A stretch of 64,000 nt of DNA from JAJEFO01 sp022819605. GTDB taxonomy: Bacteria; Pseudomonadota; Alphaproteobacteria; Rhodobacterales; Rhodobacteraceae. The stretch spans positions 4,278,001 to 4,342,000 of the forward strand of contig OZ244901.1 of assembly GCA_965221545.1 (NCBI GenBank). The letters run 5' to 3'. Below, one piece after another: positions 1 through 7,671 of the stretch. The translations under genes and the position numbers were made by a program. How positions within the stretch are numbered: the stretch's first letter is position 1; every line of letters begins with the position of its first letter. Under the pieces are notes generated by a model. It worked only from the letters and a program-made list of their open reading frames with translations. It ran no database searches and was not told where the DNA came from.

Positions 1-654
1 CTGACAGACAATGTTCACCGCAGGCTGGTCGGCAAGCGTGTCGGTGCGCGGGCATTCAAGACCGGCCTCACGAAGAGCGGATGCGGGAAGGTAGATCCGG
101 TTGCGCCGGGCGTCTTCACGAACGTCGCGCAGGATGTTGGTCAACTGAAGCGCCGAACCGAGCGAGGCCGCCAATTGCCTGCCGGTCTCGGGATCGAGTC
201 CGAATACCCGACAGGACATCCGTCCGACCGAACAGGCCACGCGGTCAACATATTTCGCCAAGGCCGCCTCATCGGAAATGCGTACGGAGGGCGCGGCGTC
301 CGTCATCATTCCGTCAATCAGGCAATTTAGGTCGGATTCCGCAATGTCGTAATCGAAAGCCGGCCTGACAAGTGCCTTTACCGTCGCCCGTGCCGGCTCC
401 TCGCCCCGATAGAGCCGCTCCACGTCACGCCTGTAGCCGTTGAGCGCCTCCTGCTTGCGGGACGTCTCGCCGGGCTCATCAGCAATGTCGTCGACCTCCC
501 GGCAAAACGCGTAGATCGCATACATCGCGTCGCGCTTCGCTGGCAGCATGCGTCGCATTGCCCAGAAAAACGCGGAACCCGAATTCGCAACCAACGTCTC
601 CGCATAACGTTTCGCCGCGAGTTCACCTGACCGGTTCACGTTCGCAAATTGCAT
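1..654 (-). CDS. hpnD: Presqualene diphosphate synthase HpnD (squalene/phytoene synthase family), 3' end cut off
   Basis: The reading frame runs off the left edge of the window; 218 codons are visible from the ATG at 654. It should condense two farnesyl diphosphates into presqualene diphosphate, an early step of squalene and hopanoid synthesis. Seen in the sequence: a first aspartate-rich motif DDIAD at about residues 55-59, preceded by AMYAIYAFCREV, and a second motif NILRDVRED at about 173-181 followed by RRNRIYLP. This pair is characteristic of trans-isoprenyl head-to-head synthases and the tail resembles HpnD more than CrtB. Other hpn genes would be expected to the left, outside the window. 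The paralogues HpnC or CrtB are the alternatives. Confidence 0.85.
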   Translation of the reverse strand, partial: MQFANVNRSGELAAKRYAETLVANSGSAFFWAMRRMLPAKRDAMYAIYAFCREVDDIADEPGETSRKQEALNGYRRDVERLYRGEEPARATVKALVRPAFDYDIAESDLNCLIDGMMTDAAPSVRISDEAALAKYVDRVACSVGRMSCRVFGLDPETGRQLAASLGSALQLTNILRDVREDARRNRIYLPASALREAGLECPRTDTLADQPAVNIVCQ

Positions 655-907
655 TGGTCATAAATACATCGCGCTGCAGGAGCGATCAACCGAATTGGCT
701 TCCACAACGGGCGTCCAATTCCTTGATTCGTTGAGTGCAGCACGAGAACCCGCCCCGCCGTCTCTGCCGAATCTCGAGCGTTAACTTGACTGCAACCGCA
801 TCGACAAACCATCTATCCACATCGGGAAGTGAACGCAAAAGTGGCTGCGGAACTTCTGTCTGGGCGGCAATTCTCGGGGCTTACAAAGAGGGGTTTACGC
901 ACGGGAA

Positions 908-933
908 GCGCCCAACCTTCATTGGTTGGGCGC
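908..933. terminator. Perfect 10-bp inverted repeat, hairpin of unknown role
   Basis: GCGCCCAACC and GGTTGGGCGC flank the 6-nt loop TTCATT. No T-tract follows on either strand, so an intrinsic terminator is only one possibility. It lies in the 615-bp region between the divergent hpnD and STAS genes. Confidence 0.4.
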
Positions 934-1029
934 ACATGTCCTGAACATCGCACTTTCGTGTGGAACATCACGCGGGACGCAGATCGGCATTCGCCCTGCT
1001 CGATCTTTCGACCGCCCAAACGTCGCCAT

Positions 1030-1173
1030 GCCAATGCACAACGTCGCGATGTTGACGGGTCATGAGGTTGCCAATGCAAACGCCTCTCGCCGTCCAGCTG
1101 CGCCAGTCCCCGACGCCGGTTGCCAAAGGTAACGAATCCCTGCTATCAGCGTCTTCGCCAATGCACAACGTCG
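1030..1173 (+). repeat. Three short direct repeats upstream of the STAS gene
   Basis: The 17-mer GCCAATGCACAACGTCG occurs at 1030-1046 and again at 1157-1173. A shorter copy of its first nine bases, GCCAATGCA, sits between them at 1070-1078. The rest of the 655-1269 gap shows no gene I can support. The repeats could be binding sites for a regulator of the downstream STAS gene or simply a local duplication. Confidence 0.4.
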
Positions 1174-1269
1174 TGCCGCGAAAGCGGAACATGGAAAGGT
1201 GCAATCCTTTCTTTGTAAGTCCCCAATTCTCCTATACAAGTTGGAGAGGCAATTCTGGGAAGGGAATCG

Positions 1270-1722
1270 ATGTCCGAATTGGAACTTGAGGTATTCGCGG
1301 CCGATACCGGTACGGCAATCAAGATCATTGGCCGGATTGACGGAAATTCCGCGCCCGTACTCGACAGCCGGCTCAAGGAGCTCGACCTGAAGCTTGGCCT
1401 GCCGGTAGTGCTTGACTTCGACGACGTGGACTTCGTCAGCAGTGCCGGGCTTCGAACCTTGCTGGTCCTTGCAAAGCGCGTGGAAGCGGAGGGCGGATCC
1501 GTTGTCATCGCCCGATTGCAGCCCGAAGTCGACGAGGTCTTCGAAATCTCCGGGTTCAAGAGCATCTTCAAGCATTACCCGTCTTTGTCAGCTGCCTTGA
1601 CGGAGAACGGCATGTCGACTGATCTTTGCGGCGGGACCATCGAGGAAGAGCCAGTTCCGGAGCAGGAAGGCGGCCTCGGACGTTTCGTCTCCAAGATCCT
1701 GCCCGGAAGGTCCGGCAATTGA
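1270..1722 (+). CDS. STAS-domain anti-sigma factor antagonist
   Basis: A 150-residue protein. Residues 1-110 or so form one STAS domain (SpoIIAA/RsbV type), with the conserved loop around DFVSSAGLRTLL that carries the serine normally phosphorylated by a partner kinase/anti-sigma factor. Family role: the dephosphorylated form binds the anti-sigma factor and frees the sigma factor. The last 40 residues are acidic then basic, contain a GGLGRFVSKIL segment, and are not part of the domain. A good ribosome site (GGGAAGGG) lies just before the ATG. No anti-sigma kinase or PP2C phosphatase gene is adjacent, so its partners are elsewhere. Confidence 0.8.
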   Translation: MSELELEVFAADTGTAIKIIGRIDGNSAPVLDSRLKELDLKLGLPVVLDFDDVDFVSSAGLRTLLVLAKRVEAEGGSVVIARLQPEVDEVFEISGFKSIFKHYPSLSAALTENGMSTDLCGGTIEEEPVPEQEGGLGRFVSKILPGRSGN

Positions 1723-1729
1723 TCAAGGT

Positions 1730-1751
1730 GCCTGCGGACCTTGCCGCAGGC
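1730..1751 (+). terminator. Hairpin just after the STAS gene
   Basis: GCCTGCGG and CCGCAGGC form an 8-bp stem with a 6-nt loop, starting 7 bp after the STAS stop codon. There is no clear T-run, so termination there is an inference from position. Confidence 0.35.
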
Positions 1752-1917
1752 CACCCCGAACCCGCAGCGAGACCGGCGGGAACGCAGGTAATTTCATCAA
1801 GCATGCCCTGATCGACGAACCGCGGGCCGACGCATGAGCCTCGGGTCATGCCATGTCGGGCATCCCGTAGAATGAAGTGCCGCAACGATTGCGGACAACC
1901 GCTCAGCGAGGACAAAA

Positions 1918-3123
1918 GTGGCTGAAGCATTCATTTGCGAAGGACTGCGCAGCGCCATTGGCCGATATGGCGGAACGCTCGCGACAAAACGTCCCGACGA
2001 TCTGCTGGGAGAGGTAATGCGTGCCGTCATGGCATCCGCGCCGTCGCTCGACCCTGCAGCGGTTGACGACGTGATCATGGGATGCGCCAACCAAGCCGGT
2101 GAGGACAATCGCAACGTGGCACGGATGTCGGCGCTGCTGGCCGGGCTGCCCGAAACCGTGGGTGGTGCAACAATTAACCGGCTTTGTGGATCCGGCCTTG
2201 ACGCAGTGGCCATGGCGGCGCGCGCAATCAGGACGGGCGAAGCGGAAGTGATTCTTGCCGGCGGCGTCGAGAGCATGACGCGCGCGCCCATGGTGATGCC
2301 CAAGGCGACTGCGGCGTTTTCCAGACAGGCGGAGATCTTCGACACGACCATTGGCTGGCGCTTCGTCAATCGCAGGATGAAGACGGAACACGGCGTCGAC
2401 AGCATGCCGGAAACCGCAGAAAACGTCGCCTCGGAATTCGGCATCTCGCGGGCCGATCAGGATGCGTTCGCGCTCAGGTCGCAGGAGCGAGCGGCGCGAG
2501 CCATCGAATGCGGACGACTCGGGCAGGAGATCACCCCGGTCTCCATTCCCCGGCGGAAGGCCGATCCGGTCGTCTTCGACTCCGACGAACATCCACGCCG
2601 GACCTCGCTTGACAAGCTCGCTGCGTTGCCGGCCCCCTTCCGCGACGGCGGCTCTGTCACGGCCGGCAATGCGTCCGGCGTGAATGACGGCGCCGCGGCG
2701 CTGATTGTCGCCTCAGAAGCGGCGGTCGAGCGCTACGGGCTGACACCGAAGGCGCGGGTCCTGGGGGCCGCGGCAGCCGGCGTTCCGCCACGAATCATGG
2801 GCATTGGCCCAGCTCCAGCCAGCGAAAAGCTGCTGGACCGCCTTGGCATTGCGACAACCGATCTGGACATCATCGAGTTGAACGAGGCGTTCGCAGCGCA
2901 GGCGCTGGCGGTGACGCGTCAACTCGGACTTCCCGACGACGCGGACTTCGTGAATCCGAATGGCGGAGCCATCGCCCTCGGGCATCCGCTGGGCATGTCA
3001 GGAGCGAGGCTGGCACTGACAGCCGCGATCGAGCTCCAGAACCGGGGCCTGTCCCTTGCACTTTGCACCATGTGCATCGGTGTTGGCCAGGGAATCGCGC
3101 TCGCTCTTGAGGGGGTCAGGTAG
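1918..3123 (+). CDS. Thiolase (acetyl-CoA acyltransferase, 3-oxoadipyl-CoA thiolase-like)
   Basis: A 401-residue type II thiolase, the usual length. The nucleophilic Cys90 lies in INRLCGSGLDAV, the histidine in GHPLGMSGAR (about 356) and the second catalytic cysteine in CTMCIGVGQG (about 386). The enzyme should cleave a 3-oxoacyl-CoA with CoA, or run in reverse. The N-terminus (RSAIGRYGGTLA..RPDDLL) resembles 3-oxoadipyl-CoA thiolase PcaF more than FadA or PhaA, but I see no other beta-ketoadipate genes near it, so substrate is open. The start is a GTG at 1918 with a modest upstream purine run. The next gene, an acyl-CoA dehydrogenase homologue, begins 368 bp downstream. Confidence 0.85.
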   Translation: MAEAFICEGLRSAIGRYGGTLATKRPDDLLGEVMRAVMASAPSLDPAAVDDVIMGCANQAGEDNRNVARMSALLAGLPETVGGATINRLCGSGLDAVAMAARAIRTGEAEVILAGGVESMTRAPMVMPKATAAFSRQAEIFDTTIGWRFVNRRMKTEHGVDSMPETAENVASEFGISRADQDAFALRSQERAARAIECGRLGQEITPVSIPRRKADPVVFDSDEHPRRTSLDKLAALPAPFRDGGSVTAGNASGVNDGAAALIVASEAAVERYGLTPKARVLGAAAAGVPPRIMGIGPAPASEKLLDRLGIATTDLDIIELNEAFAAQALAVTRQLGLPDDADFVNPNGGAIALGHPLGMSGARLALTAAIELQNRGLSLALCTMCIGVGQGIALALEGVR

Positions 3124-3491
3124 AAGCGCCTTCGTGCCTTGCCCCCGAGGCGGGTTCCGCCAACCATTTTGTGGTCTCCGCACCCGCAGGATTGAATTCG
3201 CAGACTTTGCCGGTCACGACAATGCTGCCTTGTGCCAGCGCGATAGCTGCAATTCACGACTCATTGTCGCTGCGTCCCAATCAGGCCGTCCGGGCAACCG
3301 GATGCCACCAGCATGGGTAACCGGATGTTTCCAAATGCGGCCGGCCCAAAGGAACCGCGTGGACAGGACAATGTTCGCATGCAACTGGCAATGCGAAATC
3401 TGCCGTGCCAGAATTGGCCCGAAAGACGCCGTCGGCCAGACCACTCTGAGTCGCACGGAACCCCGAACCAGGATGTACGGACCCACGCTCG
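3124..3491. other. 368-bp gap without a recognisable gene
   Basis: Between the thiolase and the AidB-like gene I see no conserved protein fragment in any of the frames I read, no RNA gene and no strong hairpin. It presumably carries the promoter of the downstream gene. Confidence 0.4.
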
Positions 3492-5117
3492 ATGACGGAA
3501 CTGCCCGCAACCTCACTGCTCGAAACGCATGACGTAACCAATCAACCAGAAGCTGCGGGCGACCGTGACCTCTGGACCGACGACATCGTGTTGCGCTTGC
3601 TGGCTGGCAAGGACGGGAAGGACAGTTCGCTTGCCGCCTACGGCGCGACCCTCGGGCAACGCGAGATGCGGGAAGCGGCACGGAATGCCGAACGGCACAC
3701 GCCCGAATTCCGTCCCTTCGACCAAGCCGGCCGCCGTCTGGACGAAGTGATCTTTCACCCAGACTATCACCGATTCATGACCACCTCGGTCGCCGCCGGG
3801 TACCACTCGGTGGCATGGGAGCGCGATGCCGGCGGCCACGTCGCACATGCGGCCATGGTCTATCTGGCCAGCCAGGTGGAACCTGGCCATTGCTGCCCAT
3901 TGACAATGACTTACGCCGCGCAGCCCGTGATAAGAACAGCGGAAGGTCTGCACGACGACTGGAGCGCCCTTGCCCTGTCCAGAGAATACGATCCCGCAGC
4001 CAAGCCCGCGCAAATGAAATCGGGCGTGACCATTGGAATGGCGATGACCGAAAAGCAGGGCGGATCCGATGTCAGAGCCAATTCAACCGTTGCGGAGCGC
4101 GACGGGGATGCGTGGCGGCTGACGGGCCACAAGTGGTTCTGTTCCGCGCCGATGTCGGACGGGTTCCTGACGCTGGCCCAAACCGCTTCCGGCCTGACCT
4201 GTTTCCTTGTGCCGCGATGGCTGGACGGCGAACGGAACGGAATCCGAATCCAGAGACTGAAGGACAAACTTGGCAACCGCTCGAACGCTTCGGCCGAAAT
4301 CGAGTACCACGGTGCCCTGGCCTACCGTGTTGGAGAGGACGGCGCAGGCGTACGCACCATCGTCGAAATGGTGCACCACACGCGCCTAGACACTGCAATT
4401 GCGCCTGCTGGCCTCATGCGTGCCGCGCTCCGCGAAGCCTTTCACTGGGTTTCGAACCGTCTCGCATTCCAGAAGCGTCTGATCGACCAGCCGCTGATGC
4501 GTACGGTTCTCGCCGACCTTGCCCTCGACTGGCAAGGAGCGCTGACCCTTGGCATGCACGTTGCGCGTAGCTTTGATGGACACACTCCGGAAGACCGGGC
4601 CTTTGCGCGGATCGGCGTGGCTCTGGCGAAGTATCTGAACAACAAGCTCTGCCCGATGGTGGTCGGCGAGGCGATGGAGGTGCTTGGCGGCATGGGATAT
4701 GTCGAGGAGACAATGCTTCCCATGCTGTTCCGCGAGGCGCCACTGAACGGCATCTGGGAAGGGTCGGGCAACGTCATCTGTCTCGACGTCCTTCGAACGC
4801 TTGCAAAGGTTCCCATGGCCGCGGACGCGTTGAACGCCGATCTGGATTCCGCGGCGGGAATGGACAAGGCCTATGACTCCGCCCTCGCCGAACATCGGTC
4901 ACGCTGGCAGCCGCAAGTGCCTGAAGCGGAGGCAAGATGGTTCGCGGAGCGCACGGCACTGTTGCTGACGGCGTCCGCGCTCCTGCGGCACGGCGATGGC
5001 AGGGTAGCCGAAGCCTTTGTTGACTCCCGGCTGTCTGGAAATCGTGGCCGGACAAGCGGAACCCTTGCGACGATGCACACGAATGCTGTGCTGGCACACG
5101 GGCTTGAAACCGCCTGA
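3492..5117 (+). CDS. aidB: AidB-like acyl-CoA dehydrogenase family protein
   Basis: A 541-residue flavoprotein of the AidB branch of acyl-CoA dehydrogenases. AidB traits: an N-terminal THDVTNQPEAAGDRDLWTDD segment, AMTEKQGGSDVRAN at the FAD-binding middle domain, GHKWFCSAPMSDGFL, and the C-terminal APLNGIWEGSGNVICLDVLR. In Escherichia coli AidB is part of the adaptive alkylation response and binds DNA, whereas many homologues are probably true acyl-CoA dehydrogenases. No ada or alkB gene is near it here, so a DNA-repair role is not supported by context. Length and motifs look intact. Confidence 0.85.
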   Translation: MTELPATSLLETHDVTNQPEAAGDRDLWTDDIVLRLLAGKDGKDSSLAAYGATLGQREMREAARNAERHTPEFRPFDQAGRRLDEVIFHPDYHRFMTTSVAAGYHSVAWERDAGGHVAHAAMVYLASQVEPGHCCPLTMTYAAQPVIRTAEGLHDDWSALALSREYDPAAKPAQMKSGVTIGMAMTEKQGGSDVRANSTVAERDGDAWRLTGHKWFCSAPMSDGFLTLAQTASGLTCFLVPRWLDGERNGIRIQRLKDKLGNRSNASAEIEYHGALAYRVGEDGAGVRTIVEMVHHTRLDTAIAPAGLMRAALREAFHWVSNRLAFQKRLIDQPLMRTVLADLALDWQGALTLGMHVARSFDGHTPEDRAFARIGVALAKYLNNKLCPMVVGEAMEVLGGMGYVEETMLPMLFREAPLNGIWEGSGNVICLDVLRTLAKVPMAADALNADLDSAAGMDKAYDSALAEHRSRWQPQVPEAEARWFAERTALLLTASALLRHGDGRVAEAFVDSRLSGNRGRTSGTLATMHTNAVLAHGLETA

Positions 5118-5156
5118 CGCACCACTCCATCACTGTCGCGAACCAATTGGCAACGG

Positions 5157-5328
5157 TCAGGTCCGTTCATGCCCGGCGATATCGAACGCCGTGCCATGCT
5201 TGGACGTCGTCACCGGCAGGATCAGGTCGGCAAGCACCGATACGCCTCGGTCAGAACCACGGAACCCGATCATGATCTGGACCAGAACGTGAGAGATGAT
5301 CACGGCGGCGTTCGAAATCCACTGACGC
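5157..5328 (-). pseudogene. Remnant of a PdxA-like dehydrogenase (C-terminal part)
   Basis: The minus-strand frame ending at the TGA at 5157 reads DRGVSVLADLILPVTTSKHG followed by TAFDIAG and HERT. This closely matches the metal/substrate-binding end of PdxA/PdxA2 (4-hydroxythreonine-4-phosphate or 4-phospho-threonate dehydrogenase), where GTAFDIAG is the signature. The upstream stretch aligns only loosely (ISHVLVQIMIGF in place of the usual MYHDQG..KL.GF), no start is visible, and about 40 C-terminal residues are missing. It is therefore a decayed fragment. PdxA2-type genes often sit in acid-sugar catabolic loci, which fits the neighbouring SDR and sugar transporter. The rest of 5118-5540 shows nothing else I can name. 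Confidence 0.6.
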
Positions 5329-5540
5329 GTGAGTCAAATCCGGAATGCGACGCCCTGGTTCCAGCCGGGTTCCAGATCCCGCGGAGTCAGGACATTCGAC
5401 GTCCGTGCGCACATTTCTGCTTTCAAATTCGGATGCGGGCCAATCTGCGCGCGTCTTCGTCGCCTGTCGCCGACTCTCAAGGTCGCCTGAGCAATCCGGT
5501 CAGACGAGACCCGCATGCCTTGCACGACGAAGCGCCCGGA

Positions 5541-6350
5541 TCATTGCATGATCATGCCGCCGTCGATCATGATGAGCTGTCCGGTCATGTAGTCGCTTTC
5601 GTTCGAACAAAGGAACGCGGCCGTGCCCTTTACGTCGTCTGGCGTCGAGAGCCTCTTCATCAGGATCATGGTATTGGCGAGGTGGTCCATCGACTGGCCT
5701 TCTTCCTCGAACATGCCGATCTCAACGAGATCCTTGTCGAGCTGCTCCCAAAGCTCGGTCTTCACCACACCCGGGCCATAGCCGTTTACCGTGATCTTGT
5801 GCTCCCAGAGCGCCTTGGCTCCGCCGATGATCATGGCCAGAACGGCGTATTTCGAGCAGCAATAGGGAATGACATCCAGAAACGCGGTGCGCGACACGAT
5901 AGATCCGACCGGAATGATCTTGTAAGGATGGTCATCCATCGGCCCTTGGGCGATCATCTGTCGGGCCGCCTCCTGCATGCCCAGAAGAACACCCTTGGCG
6001 TTGATGTTCATTACCATGTCCCAGTTATCTTCATCGATGTCCATGAACATGCGGGGCTTGTTCACACCAGCATTGAGAAGAGCGACGTTGATCGACCCGT
6101 AGGCTTCAACGGTTCTTGCAACTGCCGCAGCGTTGTCTTCGCGGCTGGTAACGTCCATCCGGACGGCCACAGCCTGACCATTTCCGGCAGCATTGATACG
6201 CTCAGCCACTGCCTGAACACCGTCAAAATTTATATCGCCGATACAGACGTTCGCCCCCTGTCCCGCAAAACACTCCGCATTTGCGGCCCCCATGCCTTGT
6301 GCGGCGCCCGTAATAAGGATGTTCTTTCCAGCGAGTCGTTGCGTATCCAT
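5541..6350 (-). CDS. Short-chain dehydrogenase/reductase (polyol/sugar dehydrogenase-like)
   Basis: A classical SDR of 269 residues. It has the nucleotide-binding motif TGAAQGMG near the N-terminus, the NAG motif in LLNAGVN, a catalytic serine in VGSIVS and the YCCSK catalytic Tyr-x3-Lys, and ends with a typical DGG segment. The ATG at 6350 is preferred to an upstream in-frame start because GGGAGGACGC precedes it and the Rossmann fold begins at once. It is transcribed away from a sugar-type ABC transporter starting at 6549, so it probably oxidises the imported sugar or polyol, or a derivative. The 198-bp divergent region carries two operator-like palindromes. Substrate cannot be read from sequence. 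Confidence 0.85.
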   Translation of the reverse strand: MDTQRLAGKNILITGAAQGMGAANAECFAGQGANVCIGDINFDGVQAVAERINAAGNGQAVAVRMDVTSREDNAAAVARTVEAYGSINVALLNAGVNKPRMFMDIDEDNWDMVMNINAKGVLLGMQEAARQMIAQGPMDDHPYKIIPVGSIVSRTAFLDVIPYCCSKYAVLAMIIGGAKALWEHKITVNGYGPGVVKTELWEQLDKDLVEIGMFEEEGQSMDHLANTMILMKRLSTPDDVKGTAAFLCSNESDYMTGQLIMIDGGMIMQ

Positions 6351-6431
6351 CTTGCGTCCTCCCAAGGCGCGTCTCTTCAGTTTTCCGCAGAAACCTATCT
6401 CGAAGCAACTGCCGCCCACAGCCGGATTTGA

Positions 6432-6463
6432 TCCAAATTGGACCAAGTTTATCCAAAATGGAT
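6432..6463. promoter_or_regulatory. Tandem palindromes in the divergent promoter region (putative operators)
   Basis: TCCAAATTGGA at 6432-6442 and ATCCAAAATGGAT at 6451-6463 share the half-site ATCCAAA. Their centres are 20 bp apart, about two helical turns. They lie between the SDR and the binding-protein gene. A TTGACA-like -35 hexamer for the transporter is at 6493-6498. The likely ligand is the HTH-SBP fusion regulator encoded at the end of the same locus; that link is inferred. Confidence 0.55.
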
Positions 6464-6548
6464 GAAAACGTGGAATTTGCCGCAGTCTTATTTTGACAAG
6501 CTACGCGCGGCGAAGGGAATTCGTCTAAATTCCTGAAGGGAGGACTCA

Positions 6549-7583
6549 ATGACTTATTTTGGAAAGACCATACGCAACGTGTCGGTCGGCGTGCTGGCCT
6601 TCGGTGCCATGGCGACAGCATCGCTCGCGCAGGACAAGCCGTCGATCATCTCGTTCAACGGCCCCGCCGGCGAGGCCTATATCGGGCGGTTTATCAAGGG
6701 CATCAAGGGTACTGCCGAACTCAAGGGCTTTGACATCCAGGTTTTTGAAAACCAGTTCAACCAAGCCGAACAGGACCAGCAGGTTCAGCAGGTTCTGGCA
6801 GCCGGCGTCCTGCCTGACGTCTTCATCTGGTGGCCGTCTGATGCCGTTGCCGGCCTAGGGTCGCTGCGAGCACTTTCCAGGACAGGAGTTCCGGTTCTGA
6901 AAATCAACCAGCTTCCGAACGAGCAGGACAAGCAGTACATCTTTGGCTATGCTGGCCCAGATGACCGCCTGCGTGCCCGGAACGCCGGCTACATGATGCG
7001 CGAGGCGGCGGCGGCCAAGAAGGCTTCTGGCGGCGAAGGCTTCAACGTTCTGGTGCTGAGCTACCCGCACAGCTATGGTGGCTACGGCCTGTCGATCAAC
7101 GCCTTCAAGGAAGCGATCGCCGGTTCGGACCTGACCATCATTGGCGACGTGGACGAGGGCTTCGGCCAGGCCAACGGATATAAGGGTGCGGCAAAGGCCA
7201 TCGCAGCGCTTCGCGACGAAGGCATCCACTTTGTCTACGGCATGGACGACGCGATTCTCACCGGCGGCATCAAGGCGCTCGAGGAAGCAGGCTACACCAT
7301 GGGAGAAGACGTGATTGCAGTCGGAACCGTCTGCAATGGCGACAAGCAGTTGATCGAGGAAGGCAAGCAGTTCGGCACCACGCTTCAGTCGCCGCTGCAC
7401 GAAGGGCAGCTCGCCATCAAGATGGTCGAAGAGTATCTCGAGACCGGCGCGTTGGCGAACTACATCAACTTCACGCCGAATCCGGCGGTGACCGCGACAA
7501 ACATCGACACTGTTGCGCTTCGCGGATATGACGGCAAGCTCTACGGCATCGACGAGCTGTGCTCCGGCGCTTGGGGCGGCTAA
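6549..7583 (+). CDS. Sugar ABC transporter substrate-binding protein (RbsB/Peripla_BP_4 type)
   Basis: A 344-residue periplasmic binding protein. Residues 1-27 form a signal peptide (basic start, hydrophobic VSVGVLAFGAMATASLA, cut near AQD). The mature part has the two-lobe type I fold pattern: QDQQVQQVLAAGV, DVFIWWPSDAVAG, VLVLSYPHSYGGYG, and a C-terminal region typical of ribose/xylose/autoinducer-2 binding proteins. A strong ribosome site GGGAGGA precedes the ATG. It is first in an operon with an ATPase and two permeases, separated from the ATPase by a terminator-like hairpin that would make it the most abundant component. The sugar is unknown. Confidence 0.88.
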   Translation: MTYFGKTIRNVSVGVLAFGAMATASLAQDKPSIISFNGPAGEAYIGRFIKGIKGTAELKGFDIQVFENQFNQAEQDQQVQQVLAAGVLPDVFIWWPSDAVAGLGSLRALSRTGVPVLKINQLPNEQDKQYIFGYAGPDDRLRARNAGYMMREAAAAKKASGGEGFNVLVLSYPHSYGGYGLSINAFKEAIAGSDLTIIGDVDEGFGQANGYKGAAKAIAALRDEGIHFVYGMDDAILTGGIKALEEAGYTMGEDVIAVGTVCNGDKQLIEEGKQFGTTLQSPLHEGQLAIKMVEEYLETGALANYINFTPNPAVTATNIDTVALRGYDGKLYGIDELCSGAWGG

Positions 7584-7599
7584 GCCCAGAAACCAGGAA

Positions 7600-7628
7600 G
7601 GGCGCCCTAGCGACAGGGCGCCCTTTTT
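7600..7628 (+). terminator. Intrinsic terminator/attenuator inside the sugar ABC operon
   Basis: GGGCGCCCT, loop AGCGAC and AGGGCGCCC form a 9-bp GC-rich stem followed directly by TTTTT. It lies 17 bp after the binding-protein stop and 44 bp before the ATPase start. Partial termination here would give more binding protein than membrane components, a common design in ABC operons. Confidence 0.8.
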
Positions 7629-7671
7629 CCGCTAAGAACAGGAGAGTCCCGACTGGATCAGGGAGGTGGCC

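Noticed and set aside
5169..6431. A 420-codon plus-strand open frame over the SDR gene
   Set aside because: Antisense shadow of the SDR; no family features and no ribosome site.
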